A stretch of DNA of 64,000 nt. It comes from Pisaster brevispinus. Taxonomy: Eukaryota > Echinodermata > Asteroidea > Forcipulatida > Asteriidae. The position numbers and the translations under genes were made by a program. Location of the stretch: positions 31,940,272-32,004,271 of the forward strand of contig JAMKCF010000001.1 of NCBI GenBank assembly GCA_023634235.1, given 5' to 3'. The notes under the pieces are model-generated. The model saw nothing but the letters and a program-made list of their open reading frames with translations, was not told the DNA's origin and did not search any database. Below are positions 1 to 10,253 of the stretch, in pieces; positions within the stretch are counted from its first letter, which is position 1, and every line of letters begins with the position of its first letter.

Positions 1-200
1 AAAAATAAAATAAAGAGTATCTTGTTATTAAATCAAAACGCTTACCGTCAATTTACCACTGAAATGAGGCAAGGCATAATTGTCACTGTATAATAATAGT
101 AATTATGTCACTGTTTTGTCCGCATGTATGTAAATTTATTAGCGGTTTACTCTAATCTTAATCTGAATCAATTGTATTTTTTTTTCAAACTCTTGTTTAC

Positions 201-313
201 CTATTACGTCCCCTGGGCCAATGGTGCAAACATCGATGATTATGTCGTTGGCAACGCCCTTTGACCTAGCCTTGGCTTCAGTTGTTTTGGCATCGTTAAT
301 TTCCGATACAGGC
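201..313 (-). CDS. CNBD2-like exon f (last exon in the window)
   Basis: It encodes RPVSEINDAKTTEAKARSKG then VANDIIIDVCTIGPGDVIG, the approach to the phosphate-binding cassette of the second domain. The donor is AATAG|GTAAAC, in phase 1. With the alternative acceptor TTGCAG the exon starts at 318. No further coding exon is visible in positions 1-138, so the gene continues to the left of the window. Confidence 0.75.
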
Positions 314-3300
314 CTTTGCTGCAAGTCCCTGGTAAAGCAATTTCAATTTCCAGTTAGTCTTTGACCTACCCATCCACACTTTCGGAGAAAAATGAAATTC
401 TATAACAATGATTAACTGAAGAGTGGGTAGGATGGGTAAAGGTTTGCGTATAACTTTGGCGTGTAGTAATGTTTAATGCAGTGATGGGGACCACCAGTTT
501 AGGCATACATAAAGAAATGTACGGAACGCTAGAAGTGCCATCCAAAATTTTGAGATCGTGGGATATTTTACTGCAGGATGACAGTACAAACGTAAGATAA
601 CACCATCTTCAGATATCTTAGAATGATAACATCTCCCTGATATAATATTTTTCAACACACTGGATGGCACTTCCTGTGCTCCGTAGAAATGTTGTGAAGT
701 GCATGGATAAATAAATAAATAAACAAATAAATGAATGAATAAATAAATCAATAAATAAATGGTCGATGACTTGCCTTTCGATAATCATTCGGTTTGGTTG
801 TCGACATGGAGATATTGACACTTTTGCTTGTCCCTTTAAGATGAAATACAGGTCCTGTACAACTGCTCCTTGTTGAACCAAACGATTGCCAAACAGCGCC
901 CTCTTGCGCCGTAAACTCAATGCAAGAATAGACTTGTGTCGAGCCTTCCACTTACTACATTAAAAAAGTAATTAAAAAATGAGCGGAGTTCTCGTAGGCT
1001 TCTTTTCAATCCAACATCTCATCTCAGTTATTTTATTTATGTTGCTTTGATAAAGGCAATGATTCGATCAGCCTGAACAGTCGAACGTCACACCTCGTGG
1101 CTCGTGATTAACGCCAGATATCTGCCTGACCGGATGTTGCCAGATGTACCTTTGACCTCGTATTCATTTCATAGGAAGATTTGCGGTCAATTCACACGAA
1201 CATGTACACACGTTACATAGCGAAACAAACAACACTACAAGATGTACACAACATTACGCATGCTGCATGCAGACGATCGAAAATGCAAGCTGACAAATTA
1301 CATCCCCTTGGACTATAGCTTACGTCACAGCACGTTTATCCAATGAAATCATTGGGCGTGTAAGACACTTTATCCTTGCGGACAAAGACTGGAGACCAGT
1401 CTACCACTACAACTGTACTATGGCGGGTTGCAAACCAGTGGAATATTTCTCCGCAGGAGAACTCAAAATTGCGTGTACCTTAATTGCGTTTGTTTTAAAT
1501 TTAAATTACTACAAATTTAAACAGAAAAATCATACTCAAAAAGTGGATGGTTTTCTACAAATTCTTTCTTCTCTTCAAGATCTCGTTTCTGGGCGAACTT
1601 AAGTGAGCGGCTGTACACCTTCCGATCAACAACAATGAAATCCGAAGGTTCATCGGCAACAACCGAAGCCTTCCGAATGCTCCCGGAGTCGATCAGTGCA
1701 AGCTCCCCGAAGCTCGTACCGGGGCCTGAAAAAAATTGATCATAGACATTATGAAGATTATTTTATTCTTTAAAAAATTTGTCAAGATTTGGGTGGGGGC
1801 GGGCGGTGGTGAACATTGGAAGGGAAATTGCGATCATCAGCTTACCAAGTGATCTCACGCATGTGCCCAGCTCATCCCTAATGGTTCGCGGTTGTTCTGG
1901 ATCATCGCTGGGGGCGCTGGTAGAGGGCTCATCCTCATCGGCGGCGATGTAAACTGATATTGAACCGTTCAATACGATGAAAAAACTGTCGTGAGAAAGA
2001 GGTTGAAAATGTACAAATTGAAGAGAACTCAAGTGATCGTAATGTGTGCCCATCTTGTTATCCAAAACTGAGGCAGACCTTTTCTGATTAGTTGATGATG
2101 TGTGTATAGCATGGCAATGGAGTAAAGATGTATTAGTTTAATTGAACTTTATTCTCTTTATTTATTTATTCGTAATGTTTATTTTTAAGTGGTATCTTTA
2201 CGCCGCCAAATACAGGCTCTAACAAATAAGTAATATTTTGTAAGATTATGACCAAGGGATCCTCAATTTCAAATAGATTAAAACTGAAAACCATATGCCT
2301 TAATATACACTATTGGGGAAGAAACCCACAAAATGGGGGCAAACCCAAGCAATCTGGTAAGGACTGAAACCTGTACATGATTGTAAGACTCTGGTCCCCA
2401 TCGGGATTCGAACCAGGGACCTACTTGAGAAGGGGAAAAACCACAAAAGTCAGCCCGATCACTGTACTTTACGTTAATTTTGTGTTAACTTCATTCTTTT
2501 TAGGCTTATTTATCCTACTTATTTTTTGAAGGGTATCTTAACAAAAAAACGCCATCACATGGTCTTGACACTTTTCATACACACAAAAATCCCAATGGAT
2601 TGTTTCAAGAAGCTACCATCACTTTGGTAAAAACATTGTCTATGTATTGTTGGGAGTTCTTGTATCATACATCAAGCTGTTGATAAACCAGCTTTCATGT
2701 GATACACTGCAAAAACTTGGGTGTTAAAATTGACACCATGGGTGTTGTCACATATAAATACCCCCCAAAAAGAATCAAAAATTTCACCTTAGGGTGTTAA
2801 AATAGCACTGATTTCTGCAAGAACACACATACTGGTGTTATTTTAACACAAATAACTTTGATTCTCTCTTTGGTATATATATGTGACAACACCCGTGGTG
2901 TCAAGTTTAACACCCCAGTTTTTTTACAGTGTATTAACCTACCTATGGCCCTTGTCTCCCTGCTTTATGATGACGTCATCTGTTCCATATCTGCGAAATA
3001 CACAGTTCTTGATAATATCCTTGGTTACGTCTGTGTAAAAACAAAAGTATAAAACATAAACATTATGACAAAATTATGTTCAGTCTGTTAAAATATGTTT
3101 TAATTAGTTCAAACAGCGTGTTTTCCTTTTGACTGTTGGCAAAAGCTACCATGCAGACGGTTGGTGTAAATAGATAAATGAGACAACTCATTCATGAGCT
3201 GTCTAAATGACAGTTGGTCTTCATTGTAATCTGGCAATTTCGAGATTCTTCTTTAAAAAAAAAATACACCAATCGTCTGCATTGTAGCTTTTGCCGACAG

Positions 3301-4001
3301 TCAAAAGGAAAACACGCTGTTTGAACTAATTAAAACATATTTTTTTACATCATTTTGAAGTTGTTTTTTGCTTTTTAGAGTCTGTAGACATCAATAATTA
3401 AACAAGCCAGAAAACAATATTATTGTTATACATTTTTAAAATTATTTTTGTGGTCTTCTTCTTCTCCTTTCTTTCTTTCTTTCTTTCTATTTTTTTTTCT
3501 CTCTCTCTCAATTTTTTTTTTTCTCTCTCTCTTTTTCTTTTTTACAGTTTATGACGCATCCATTCTCTAGCTAAACAGGCCGAACGAAAAATCTAAGACA
3601 CGTAAAATTGTTCCTGTTTGTTTGTGAGGATAGTCTAAAAAAATGTTTTTAAAAGTATTTGACCAAATAACTTGTTATTAACTAATTAGAGATTTGGTGG
3701 GGTCATCTATATGGCAGCTAGGCTGCCAGCCTGCAGGCTAAGCATGGTGGTTTATTATGATTGGGGGTTATGAAGGCAAAATTGTTTGATTGTGTTAGGT
3801 GATAGCGGAAGCTGCTAATCATTACATACGGTTTGCCGCATTGTGTTTAATGTAAGCCCCCTTTACCGTTATGCAAGGAAGAAAACAGCTCAGTTTTGCG
3901 TTTAAACCACGGAAGCAGTAACTCGATATCCTTGTCGGCTCTCTCATTGGGCAGGGCCGATGTGACAGCTATTACTCTCTGGTACATGTTGGCCATTATT
4001 C
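201..4001 (-). CDS. CNBD2: CNBD2-like protein with two cyclic-nucleotide-binding domains (six exons, 3' end missing)
   Basis: Six exons join in phase on the minus strand: 4001-3867, 3030-2943, 1985-1846, 1725-1536, 954-775 (or 771) and 313 (or 318)-201. The joined product starts MANMYQRVIAVTSALP (ATG at 3996, A at -3 and G at +4) and runs about 295 residues before leaving the window. The first domain shows VIIKQGDKGHSFFIVLNGS, then the phosphate-binding cassette GPGTSFGELALI with a downstream Arg (IRKASVV), the residues that contact cyclic nucleotide in this fold. A linker with DKWKARHKSILALS leads to a second domain with RLVQQGAVVQDLYFILKG and GPGDVIG, interrupted at its cassette. Two such domains and the LPWFKRKTELF segment match the CNBD2 family, a cAMP-binding protein linked to male germ cells in mammals. 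A serine/acidic insert (DEDEPSTSAPSDDPEQ) lies inside domain 1. The gene is partial at its C-terminus, and an extra 5' coding exon is possible. Another dual-cNBD protein is the main alternative. Confidence 0.8.
775..954 (-). CDS. CNBD2-like exon e (start of second cNBD)
   Basis: The acceptor is TTTTTTAATGTAG. GA|T gives Asp, so the junction reads HPLFDKWKARHKSILALS. The exon continues RRKRALFGNRLVQQGAVVQD then LYFILKGQAKVSI. The 3' end is ambiguous: a GC donor (GAAAG|GCAAGT, ending 775) paired with an acceptor at 314, or a weak GT donor (CAA|GTCATC, ending 771) paired with the acceptor before 318. Both keep frame and differ by two residues. Confidence 0.78.
1536..1725 (-). CDS. CNBD2-like exon d (first phosphate-binding cassette)
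   Basis: The acceptor is TTTTTTTCAG and the donor is TTTGA|GTATGA. It encodes PGTSFGELALIDSGSIRKAS, then VVADEPSDFIVVDRKVYS and a charged helix ending ENHPLF. FGEL plus the later Arg is the cyclic-nucleotide contact signature, so this domain looks capable of binding ligand. Length is 190 nt. Confidence 0.85.
1846..1985 (-). CDS. CNBD2-like exon c
   Basis: The acceptor is CTTTCTCACGACAG and the donor is CTTG|GTAAGC. The split codon AG|T gives Ser, so the protein reads GDKGHSFFIVLNGSISVYI across the junction. A Ser/Pro/acidic insert follows (DEDEPSTSAPSDDPEQ), then TIRDELGTCVRSLG. Length is 140 nt. Confidence 0.82.
2705..2931. mobile_element. MITE family 1 (copy 1), terminal inverted repeats with GGTGTTAA cores
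   Basis: The left end CACTGCAAAAACTTGGGTGT is matched inverted by the right end (ACACCCCAGTTTTTTTACAGTG, split here as ACACCCCAGTTT and TTTTACAGTG). Internal blocks GACACCATGGGTGTTGTCAC and GTGACAACACCCGTGGTGTC mirror each other. It has no coding capacity and three further copies lie in the window. It ends about 5 nt past the donor of CNBD2-like exon b. Confidence 0.8.
2943..3030 (-). CDS. CNBD2-like exon b
   Basis: The exon is 88 nt between TTTTTACACAG and AG|GTAGGT. It encodes DVTKDIIKNCVFRRYGTDD followed by VIIKQGDKGH, the beta strands at the start of the first cyclic-nucleotide-binding domain. It enters in phase 1 and leaves in phase 2, which fits both neighbours exactly. A MITE ends only about 5 nt into the intron past the donor. 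Confidence 0.8.
3096..3340. mobile_element. Foldback MITE with ~70-bp inverted arms
   Basis: The left arm at about 3096-3165 contains GTTCAAACAGCGTGTTTTCC and is repeated inverted at about 3266-3338 with only a few mismatches. The ~100-bp centre has no open frame. It lies in an intron of the CNBD2-like gene. Confidence 0.75.
3455..3545. repeat. Polypyrimidine tract (TTTC/TCTC)n
   Basis: A low-complexity run of CTTT and CTCT repeats with poly-T, in an intron of the CNBD2-like gene. Confidence 0.85.
3867..4001 (-). CDS. CNBD2-like exon a (possible start exon)
   Basis: The acceptor is TTTCGCAG before 4001 and the donor is G|GTAAAG after 3867. It encodes IMANMYQRVIAVTSALP, then ERADKDIELLLPWFKRKTEL and FSSLHNG, 135 nt, leaving phase 1. 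The ATG at 3996-3994 has a strong Kozak context, so translation may begin here. If an upstream coding exon is used, this exon accepts one nucleotide from it. Confidence 0.75.
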
Positions 4002-4075
4002 CTGCGAAACAATGAGGCAATGTAACATCGTTAACTCCCGGGCAGTTTTCATTAAAGGGTCACTATTGCCAAATC

Positions 4076-4740
4076 AGCTAACCGCATTATTGATACACTG
4101 AACATTATAGAATCTACAGTCCGGCCAATGTTGTTATTAATTTTAGGGTCAATAAAGTTATCTACTGCCCTTACAGTAATACACCGAACATAATTCTACA
4201 GTCCGGCCAATGTTGTTATAAATTTTAGGTCAATAAAGGTAACTACTGCCCTTACAGTGATACACCGAACATAGTTCTACGGCCCGGGCAATATGTTGTT
4301 ATAACATTTAGGTCAATAAAGGTATCTACTGCCCTTACAGTGATACACCGAACATAGTTCTACGGCCCGGGCAATATGTTGTTATAAATTTTAGGTCAAT
4401 AAAGGTATCTACTGCCCTTACAGTGATACACCGAACATAGTTCTACGGCCCGGGCAATATGTTGTTATAAATTTGAGGTCAATAAAGGTATCTGCTGCCC
4501 TTACAGTGATACACCGAACATAGTTCTACGGCCCGGGCAATATGTTGTTATAAATTTTAGGTCAATAGAGGTATCTACTGCCCTTACAGTGATACACTGA
4601 ACATAGTTCTACGGCCCGGGCAATGTTGTTATGATTGTTTGTCAATGAAGGTAACTAATGTCCTTAGTGTGGTGCACTAGTTCTACAGCCCGGACGATGT
4701 TGTTTACGAAATTTAGGTCAATAAAGAAACCTTTTGCCCC
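4076..4740. repeat. ~83-bp tandem repeat, about eight units
   Basis: The unit contains GTCAATAAAGGTATCTACTG, CCCTTACAGTGATACACCGA and ACGGCCCGGGCAATATGTTG. Central units are nearly identical, while outer units at both ends are more diverged and shorter, the usual pattern of unequal exchange. It lies just upstream of the CNBD2-like gene. Confidence 0.9.
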
Positions 4741-5189
4741 GGGAAGATTTTTGAAAAGGTAACTTCAACTGCCCTTAAAGTGACCATAATCATGTCAATA
4801 AAAAAGTAATAATAATAATAAAAATACAAAGCCTGGCGAGGAAATGAATATTCATCTCAATTATAATAAACTCGATTATTCCCCCCCCCTAGTGAGACAA
4901 TGGACATGGTATACTACGCACAAACTCAGTAGCAAATAAATCCAATACATACTGTTTTATGTTTTTATCCATTTTACATGATGCAATCTGACCCAAAAGC
5001 AAAGAAAACTGCGGATTTCATAAGACCAATCACCATGATTTTAAGAAGCCATGCATTCATAATCCCTGGTCATTCTGATGTGCACGCCATCAACGTCACA
5101 CATAAAGTCGTTAGAGGTTTATGTCACTGCTCAATGGTGAGAATTTAAAAAATAAAACAATATATATAGGCCTATATGTTTCTACTCAC

Positions 5190-5235
5190 CAAGCGTGATT
5201 GCTTGGCCCATTGAGCCACATACAGACTCCTTCAT
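5190..5235 (-). CDS. Possible upstream coding exon of the CNBD2-like gene
   Basis: The frame MKESVCGSMGQAITLG ends at a strong donor (G|GTGAGT) in phase 1, the phase the exon at 4001 accepts, giving AITLGIMANMYQ. Against it, the upstream acceptor is unclear, the ATG context is weak (T at -3), and near copies of the segment sit at 5509 and 6820 beside MITEs. It may be repeat debris or a 5'-untranslated exon. Confidence 0.3.
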
Positions 5236-5280
5236 AAACACATAAACATCATCAGTTTTTGGAAGCGTGAATTAATTTCC

Positions 5281-5490
5281 CCCCCCCCCAAAAAAAAAAC
5301 TGTTTAAATTGACACCATGGTTGTTGTCGCATATAGATACCGAAGAGAGAATCAAAATTAACATCATAGGGTGTGAAAATAACACCGATGTAATTGTTAG
5401 GGGAGAAATAAGTGTAATTTTAACACCCTGTGGTGTAAAGTTTGATTCTTTTTTGGTATCTATATGTGACAACACCCACAATATATAGGC
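5281..5490. mobile_element. MITE family 1 (copy 2)
   Basis: It carries GACACCATGGTTGTTGTCGC on the left and TGTGACAACACCC on the right, with the family's central GGGTGT...TTTTAACACC blocks. The left terminus has drifted into a C9/A10 run. Confidence 0.7.
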
Positions 5491-6819
5491 CTATAGATTT
5501 CTACTCACCCAGCGTGACTACTTTGCATCAGGATTTGGTAGCAACATAAAGCACCACCTGATCTGGGGGCAGATTGTACAAAACCCACACTTTTGCTTCG
5601 ATTTATACGCAGAGCATTGCCCGGAGCGCTGCCCGTGTTGTACCCACATCTGCTTCTACGCAAGCCCATCACCCTTCGTACGTCGCGTAGATTCCTAACA
5701 ACAGTTTCCAGGGCGAGATGAGTTTTTATTTGTACGCTTGATGATAAAACAGGAGGATGATGTACCAACATTGTCATTGCATTGATGTTTCATGTTTGCA
5801 CTCGCGAAATGTTACGTAACTAACAAATACTGTGATAATATGAAGAACGGTGGTTCGTTACCCGAGAGATTGTTAAAGACAAACAGTCGGATAGTCTAGA
5901 GTATAACAGAATGAGCGATGCTAATTTGCACCAAAAGCATTATAACGGTGAACGTAGACTTCAGTTTGCTGGATCTCGTAGAACACTCTCATTTAGGTAA
6001 ATTTGAAACGGGGAAAAAAAAAGAATATTACACTCATTCTATAGGTCTAGTATTTAACCTATCACCGTCAACCCTGTCTAGACCAGGGGCACATATATTT
6101 TGGCCCGTAATTTTTCAACGCTGCATCCACTCACCAACAAACTTTCAAACTGTTCATTGTTAGAAAAAAAATAATAACAATAATACAAAATATCGGAATT
6201 CGACTGTTACCATGGCAACCGTTTTTTTAAACAAAATGTTCAATTGAGATTTTCTTTTTTTTCCCCCAAGAAATCGGTAAGAATGTGTCACGTGATGGTG
6301 TTAATTGCATTGTGGGAATTCAAAATGGTCGCCATATCCGGTTGCCGTCTTGGATTTTGTGTTTCAGGCCGTAATTTGGGGGTTCAAACTTATATATATA
6401 TATGTTTTATCAATGAATAGTTCTAACATGCTATTTTTGCTTATCACAAAGATAAGCCAATTATTAATAATATTATAGCGCTCCAACGGTGACCACTGTA
6501 ATAGAATAATAGTGCACGTTATTGATCATGTCAAAACAAACAAATTTGAAAAAAAAATCCAGCATTTGGACAAAACAAAAACGGACATTGTTGGAAATTA
6601 CAATAGTTTGGTCATGGGCAACAAATAACTCCAAAATGTCCTTTGGGGGTAAATGTTTGACTTTGTTTCAAGACACCATGCATATTTAGGTGATCTGAAA
6701 CATGTGTGGCAAGTTTTATAAAAAATCGCTCAAGAAGGGAAGGGGCACTATAATAGTTTGTTTACACAGTTTCGATTTATTTATTTAATTAATTTCATTG
6801 GTTTAAACAAATCTCACTT

Positions 6820-7210
6820 AGCCGCGCACAGACTCCTTCATTAACATCATCAGTTTTCGGAAGCGTAAATATATTTTCCACAAAAACTGGGGTGCTAAAA
6901 TTGATATCATGGGTGTAAAGTTTGATTTTTTGTCGGTATCTATAGATAGTTCCCAATAGACGCCATCTTTACGGGCAAATTGCATTTTGGCTTGCAGGCG
7001 CGTCAAGCGCTCAAATTAGTAACGCAGCCGCGCTGTTCACTAACCAATATTGTGAAACGAGTTTTTTTAAATGTGCGCGTGCTGCACGCCGTTCTCACGC
7101 AAAACGCATGACTATACATTCCAAATTGCCCGTAAAAGATGGCCGATTTACGTCATATTGCAACCTATCTATATGAGACCCACTGTGTCAATTTTAACAC
7201 TCCAGTTTTT
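6820..7210. mobile_element. MITE family 1 (copy 3) interrupted by a second element
   Basis: Left part CACAAAAACTGGGGTGC at about 6889 and right part TTTTAACACTCCAGTTTTTG (about 7191-7210) belong to family 1. Between them, about 6944-7168, lies another element whose ends are inverted: CGCCATCTTTACGGGCAA and TTGCCCGTAAAAGATGGC. This is a nested insertion. About 6830-6870 repeats the segment seen at 5220-5270. Confidence 0.65.
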
Positions 7211-8735
7211 GCAGTGCATCCTCCATTTTTCAACAAACAATCACAATCCCGACCCGCTTAAGAAACATCAAGAATAAGGTTGTCCTGCTTTTGCCAAAAT
7301 AGCGAAAACATTATTTGTGTATGTTGGCGACTGTACACTTCCACATCATGTCATTTCGGTTGCGGCAAACGAAATAAGCAACAGTGATTTGGGGAGTAAA
7401 TAAAAATGCAAAGTCCTCAACTTTATTGACAGTATCTCAATCATAGATATTTCTTTGACTGGTATAACTTTCATCACTGAGATTTCAATGGCAACCCTGT
7501 GTACCGTATTTAAATAAAAAAACAGATAAAAATCCACCATCATCTCCACATTTTAAAAAGGTGAAAGGTTTTTCTCCTTACCCCAGACCCCAACACTGAG
7601 GTTCTATAAACATCCCATGTGCTCCTTAAAAACCAAACTAAGATCACAATAAATAATGCGAGTTGATCTCATTATATGTACAATCGAAACAAAAGTTTAT
7701 TCCTTTAATTCTCGGATGAACCAGACAAAATATAAAACAAAACACTTTTACAAATTCAATTTATACCAAACATTAACCCCACAAAATGGGAAAAGTTAAG
7801 TTCAGAATTAGTTTGTTCCACATTTGTTTGTAACGTTACTTTGTCTTTACTGAACACCGTCATGTAAAAGAAACACACATTACCGACTCTACATACTTCT
7901 ATATGTCTGAATACATATGATTATAATAGACCTATTGCCTAATATGACGTCACATTGTCAAACATCGTCCTCACCAGCCTCGCTACCATGGGCAGCGCGC
8001 CGTATCAATACCTCTCGTGTCGCATATGAGCGAGCAAGGCATGCTGGGAAAAAAGTGGCGCGGCAAGATCGATCACCCCTGAGAACGAGGTTGCGTCCTC
8101 ACTGATTCAAAAGGAGGCAGGTGTTCTTGGTGCATGAAAACGAATGCGTGACCTCAGCGTACCAGCATTTTGGCACGTTATGCAAGGGGTTTGTTGACCC
8201 GACTTACATTACATTGGTTGCGCCATTTTGAAAGTCTGATCCCTGTGCTTTACCTGCAGGGCGCATTTTAGAGAACACCTTATCTTTACCATGCAACTTG
8301 ACTCCAAAAATGGCAGACCACAGGGAAGACACAGTAGCCGTGTGTGACGTCAGAGTGCAAGGGGTCAATACAACTACTTCACGTACTTAGTTACAAAAAT
8401 ATTTATACATTTATTTACTGGGTAAACTTATCTTATAAAGACATGAAAGAAGATCAGTACTTATAAAAAATATATCATTTTTCTTTTCTGAAAACTTACT
8501 ACAAAATACACTGCAAAATATGTCTCCTGAATAATTTCAACCAATATTTTGAATGAATTGAACCAACGGAAGAGTTAAAAAAATAAATAATAATTACAGC
8601 CTTAACAAAACATAATTTTTCTTAACTAGAAATTTTTGAATGAATCTTCTGTTTCTGAGTGGTAATCTTTTGACACAAAATGCACTTGAGTTAAATGAAC
8701 ATACTAACATTATACACAACTAATTAAATATAACA

Positions 8736-8909
8736 TAGACCTTGTGCATAGACGTCATCCAGCCGCCATCTTAGAGGTAAAACGGTGACGAAACAATCGA
8801 AACGCACAGATTTGTACGCGCGGCGCACATGATTGGCCAATGAACAACCTCATTTTGACCTCTAGGCGATGGCGCCCTAGTGAAATGGCGTTATGTGCAT
8901 AAAGTCTAT
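8736..8909. mobile_element. MITE family 2 (TAGACCTTATGCA ends), copy 1
   Basis: A ~174-bp element that starts TAGACCTTGTGCATAGACGT and ends TTATGTGCATAAAGTCTA, imperfect terminal inverted repeats that contain or border TGACGTCAT. The body GGTAAAACGGTGACGAAACA is shared with six other loci in this window. Confidence 0.85.
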
Positions 8910-9780
8910 ATGTAAACGTCTTTAAACAGACGTACTCTCAGGTCACCAACTAGGTAACAGTTTCTTCATTTTCAAATGGCAAAAAATGCCTGCTATCGTA
9001 TCAAATAACGTACTATGATCAACATAATCCATTTTTTTCCTAAGATTAAATATAACTCAATTTAATTTACATAACATTTTACAAATGTATTTATCTGAAA
9101 CTCAAACTGTCAAACAGTTTGTTTCTTCAACATGAAATTTTAAACAAGTTAGTTTGTTAAATATAAGTTAAGTGACATAAATAAAAAACCATTAAATTGT
9201 AAATAGAAATGATGACGTTTTTGCGTAAGGAATAAATAACAACAGGTCATAATATATTATGTACATTGGGTTTTTCTTCTTCTTCTTTTCCCGTTAAATT
9301 AACTAAATTCTGATCAACAGAATAACCCAAATCTGAAAAATGTTATGTTTTAATCAAAAGGTGTGTACAACCATGTGTGAACACACATCTAAATGATTCT
9401 TAGGAGTGCAGTGGTGAGATTATTTCTATATTTCTATATGGAAGGCTCCATTCAACGATGGGAAGCCGAGTTGACTGGAACATTCAATCTTTTTAACAAA
9501 TGAAAATAAGCATTCTCTCCATTGCACGAATGTGAAACATTCTTCTCTTTGTTTCATAAAATGTCCAAGCAGATCGTTGTCATTTCATCAGGGGTATATA
9601 ACAATAAGAACAAACAAGCTGTCTACGAGGGTGTTTTGAAATCGAACTGCTGTGTATTTTGACTCTTAAAATGTTCATGGAATTGTTCTTCCTCAATCAA
9701 GAAGCAATTGAATACTTTGATGAAAACTCTCACTGTCAAGTAAAATGATTGCGTTGCACCGTTCATGAATTTATGTGTTT

Positions 9781-9832
9781 ACTTATTTATTTATGGATTT
9801 ATTTATTTACTTATTTATTTATTTATTTATTC
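9781..9832 (-). promoter_or_regulatory. Clustered poly(A) signals, likely 3' end of IL-17 A
   Basis: On the minus strand this tract reads AATAAATAAATAAATAAG and similar, a run of AATAAA hexamers about 360-410 nt after the IL-17 A stop codon. It is the first good cluster downstream. The 3' UTR would include the repeat at 9940-10165. Confidence 0.4.
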
Positions 9833-10192
9833 GCAATTTGTTCGCTTAATCTATTCCTTCATTGCACAGCAATACTTTGAATAATTTTAAAAGGACCGTA
9901 TGTTCCTGTGATCTTTGAAATGCACCAGGCATTTCTTATGTTTGTAGTTGGAGCATTAAGCCCTTCTCAGGCATCTAAAATCACACAATTCTATGCAACA
10001 AGAATTTTTTTCTTTTGCATTTTTTTTCTTGCAGCTTTGATGACCAATTGAGCCAAAATTTTCACAGGCTTGTTATTTTATGCTATATTAATTATGGATA
10101 CAACAAGGAATGATACTGTTTTCTGACAATTACCAAAATCATACCTTGCCTTTAGAGAAATTGTTACCATCGGGCTATTAGCGGATGGTTGC

Positions 10193-10253
10193 TTAGGACT
10201 TAGGTCTTACACATGCACAGGCAACTGGGATTTGTTGGTACTCCGTGTTGTAC
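10193..10253 (-). CDS. IL-17 A exon 4 (C-terminal C.C motif and stop)
   Basis: The acceptor is TTTGTTTTGTGTTCTAG. It encodes YNTEYQQIPVACACVRPKS and stops at TAA (10195-10193). VACACV matches the VGCTCV end typical of IL-17s. Confidence 0.88.

Larger units (their letters stand above)
5159..5520. repeat. Locally duplicated segment bearing a splice-donor-like sequence
   Basis: TATAGGCCTATATGTTTCTACTCACC-AAGCGTGA (two blocks, 5164-5197) recurs at about 5484-5517 as TATAGGCCTATAGATTTCTA then CTCACCCAGCGTGA. Each copy reads on the minus strand as an exon end followed by GTGAGTAGAAA. A MITE separates the two copies. Confidence 0.65.
4741..10192. other. Intergenic region between the CNBD2-like gene and IL-17 A
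   Basis: No exon can be supported. Apart from the elements listed separately, it holds AT-rich DNA, a repeat with GTGTCACGTGATGGTGTTAA near 6284, a MITE-like block at 7925-8372 with GACGTCA motifs and GCAAGGGGTC ends, and a repeat at about 9940-10165 whose text recurs inverted at 14200-14280. The frame at 5505-5777 minus ends at a GTGAGT site but its exit phase does not fit the CNBD2-like exons. Confidence 0.6.

Noticed and set aside
1..138. A 13-nt exon TGGTAAATTGACG between TTTCAG and GTAAGC continuing the CNBD2-like gene
   Set aside because: In the phase supplied by the previous exon it contains an immediate TGA, which would truncate the second domain before its cassette.
5505..5777. 90-residue minus-strand frame ending at a GTGAGT donor, as a 5' exon of the CNBD2-like gene
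   Set aside because: Its exit phase is 2 while the next exon accepts phase 1, and joining them shifts the conserved downstream frame.
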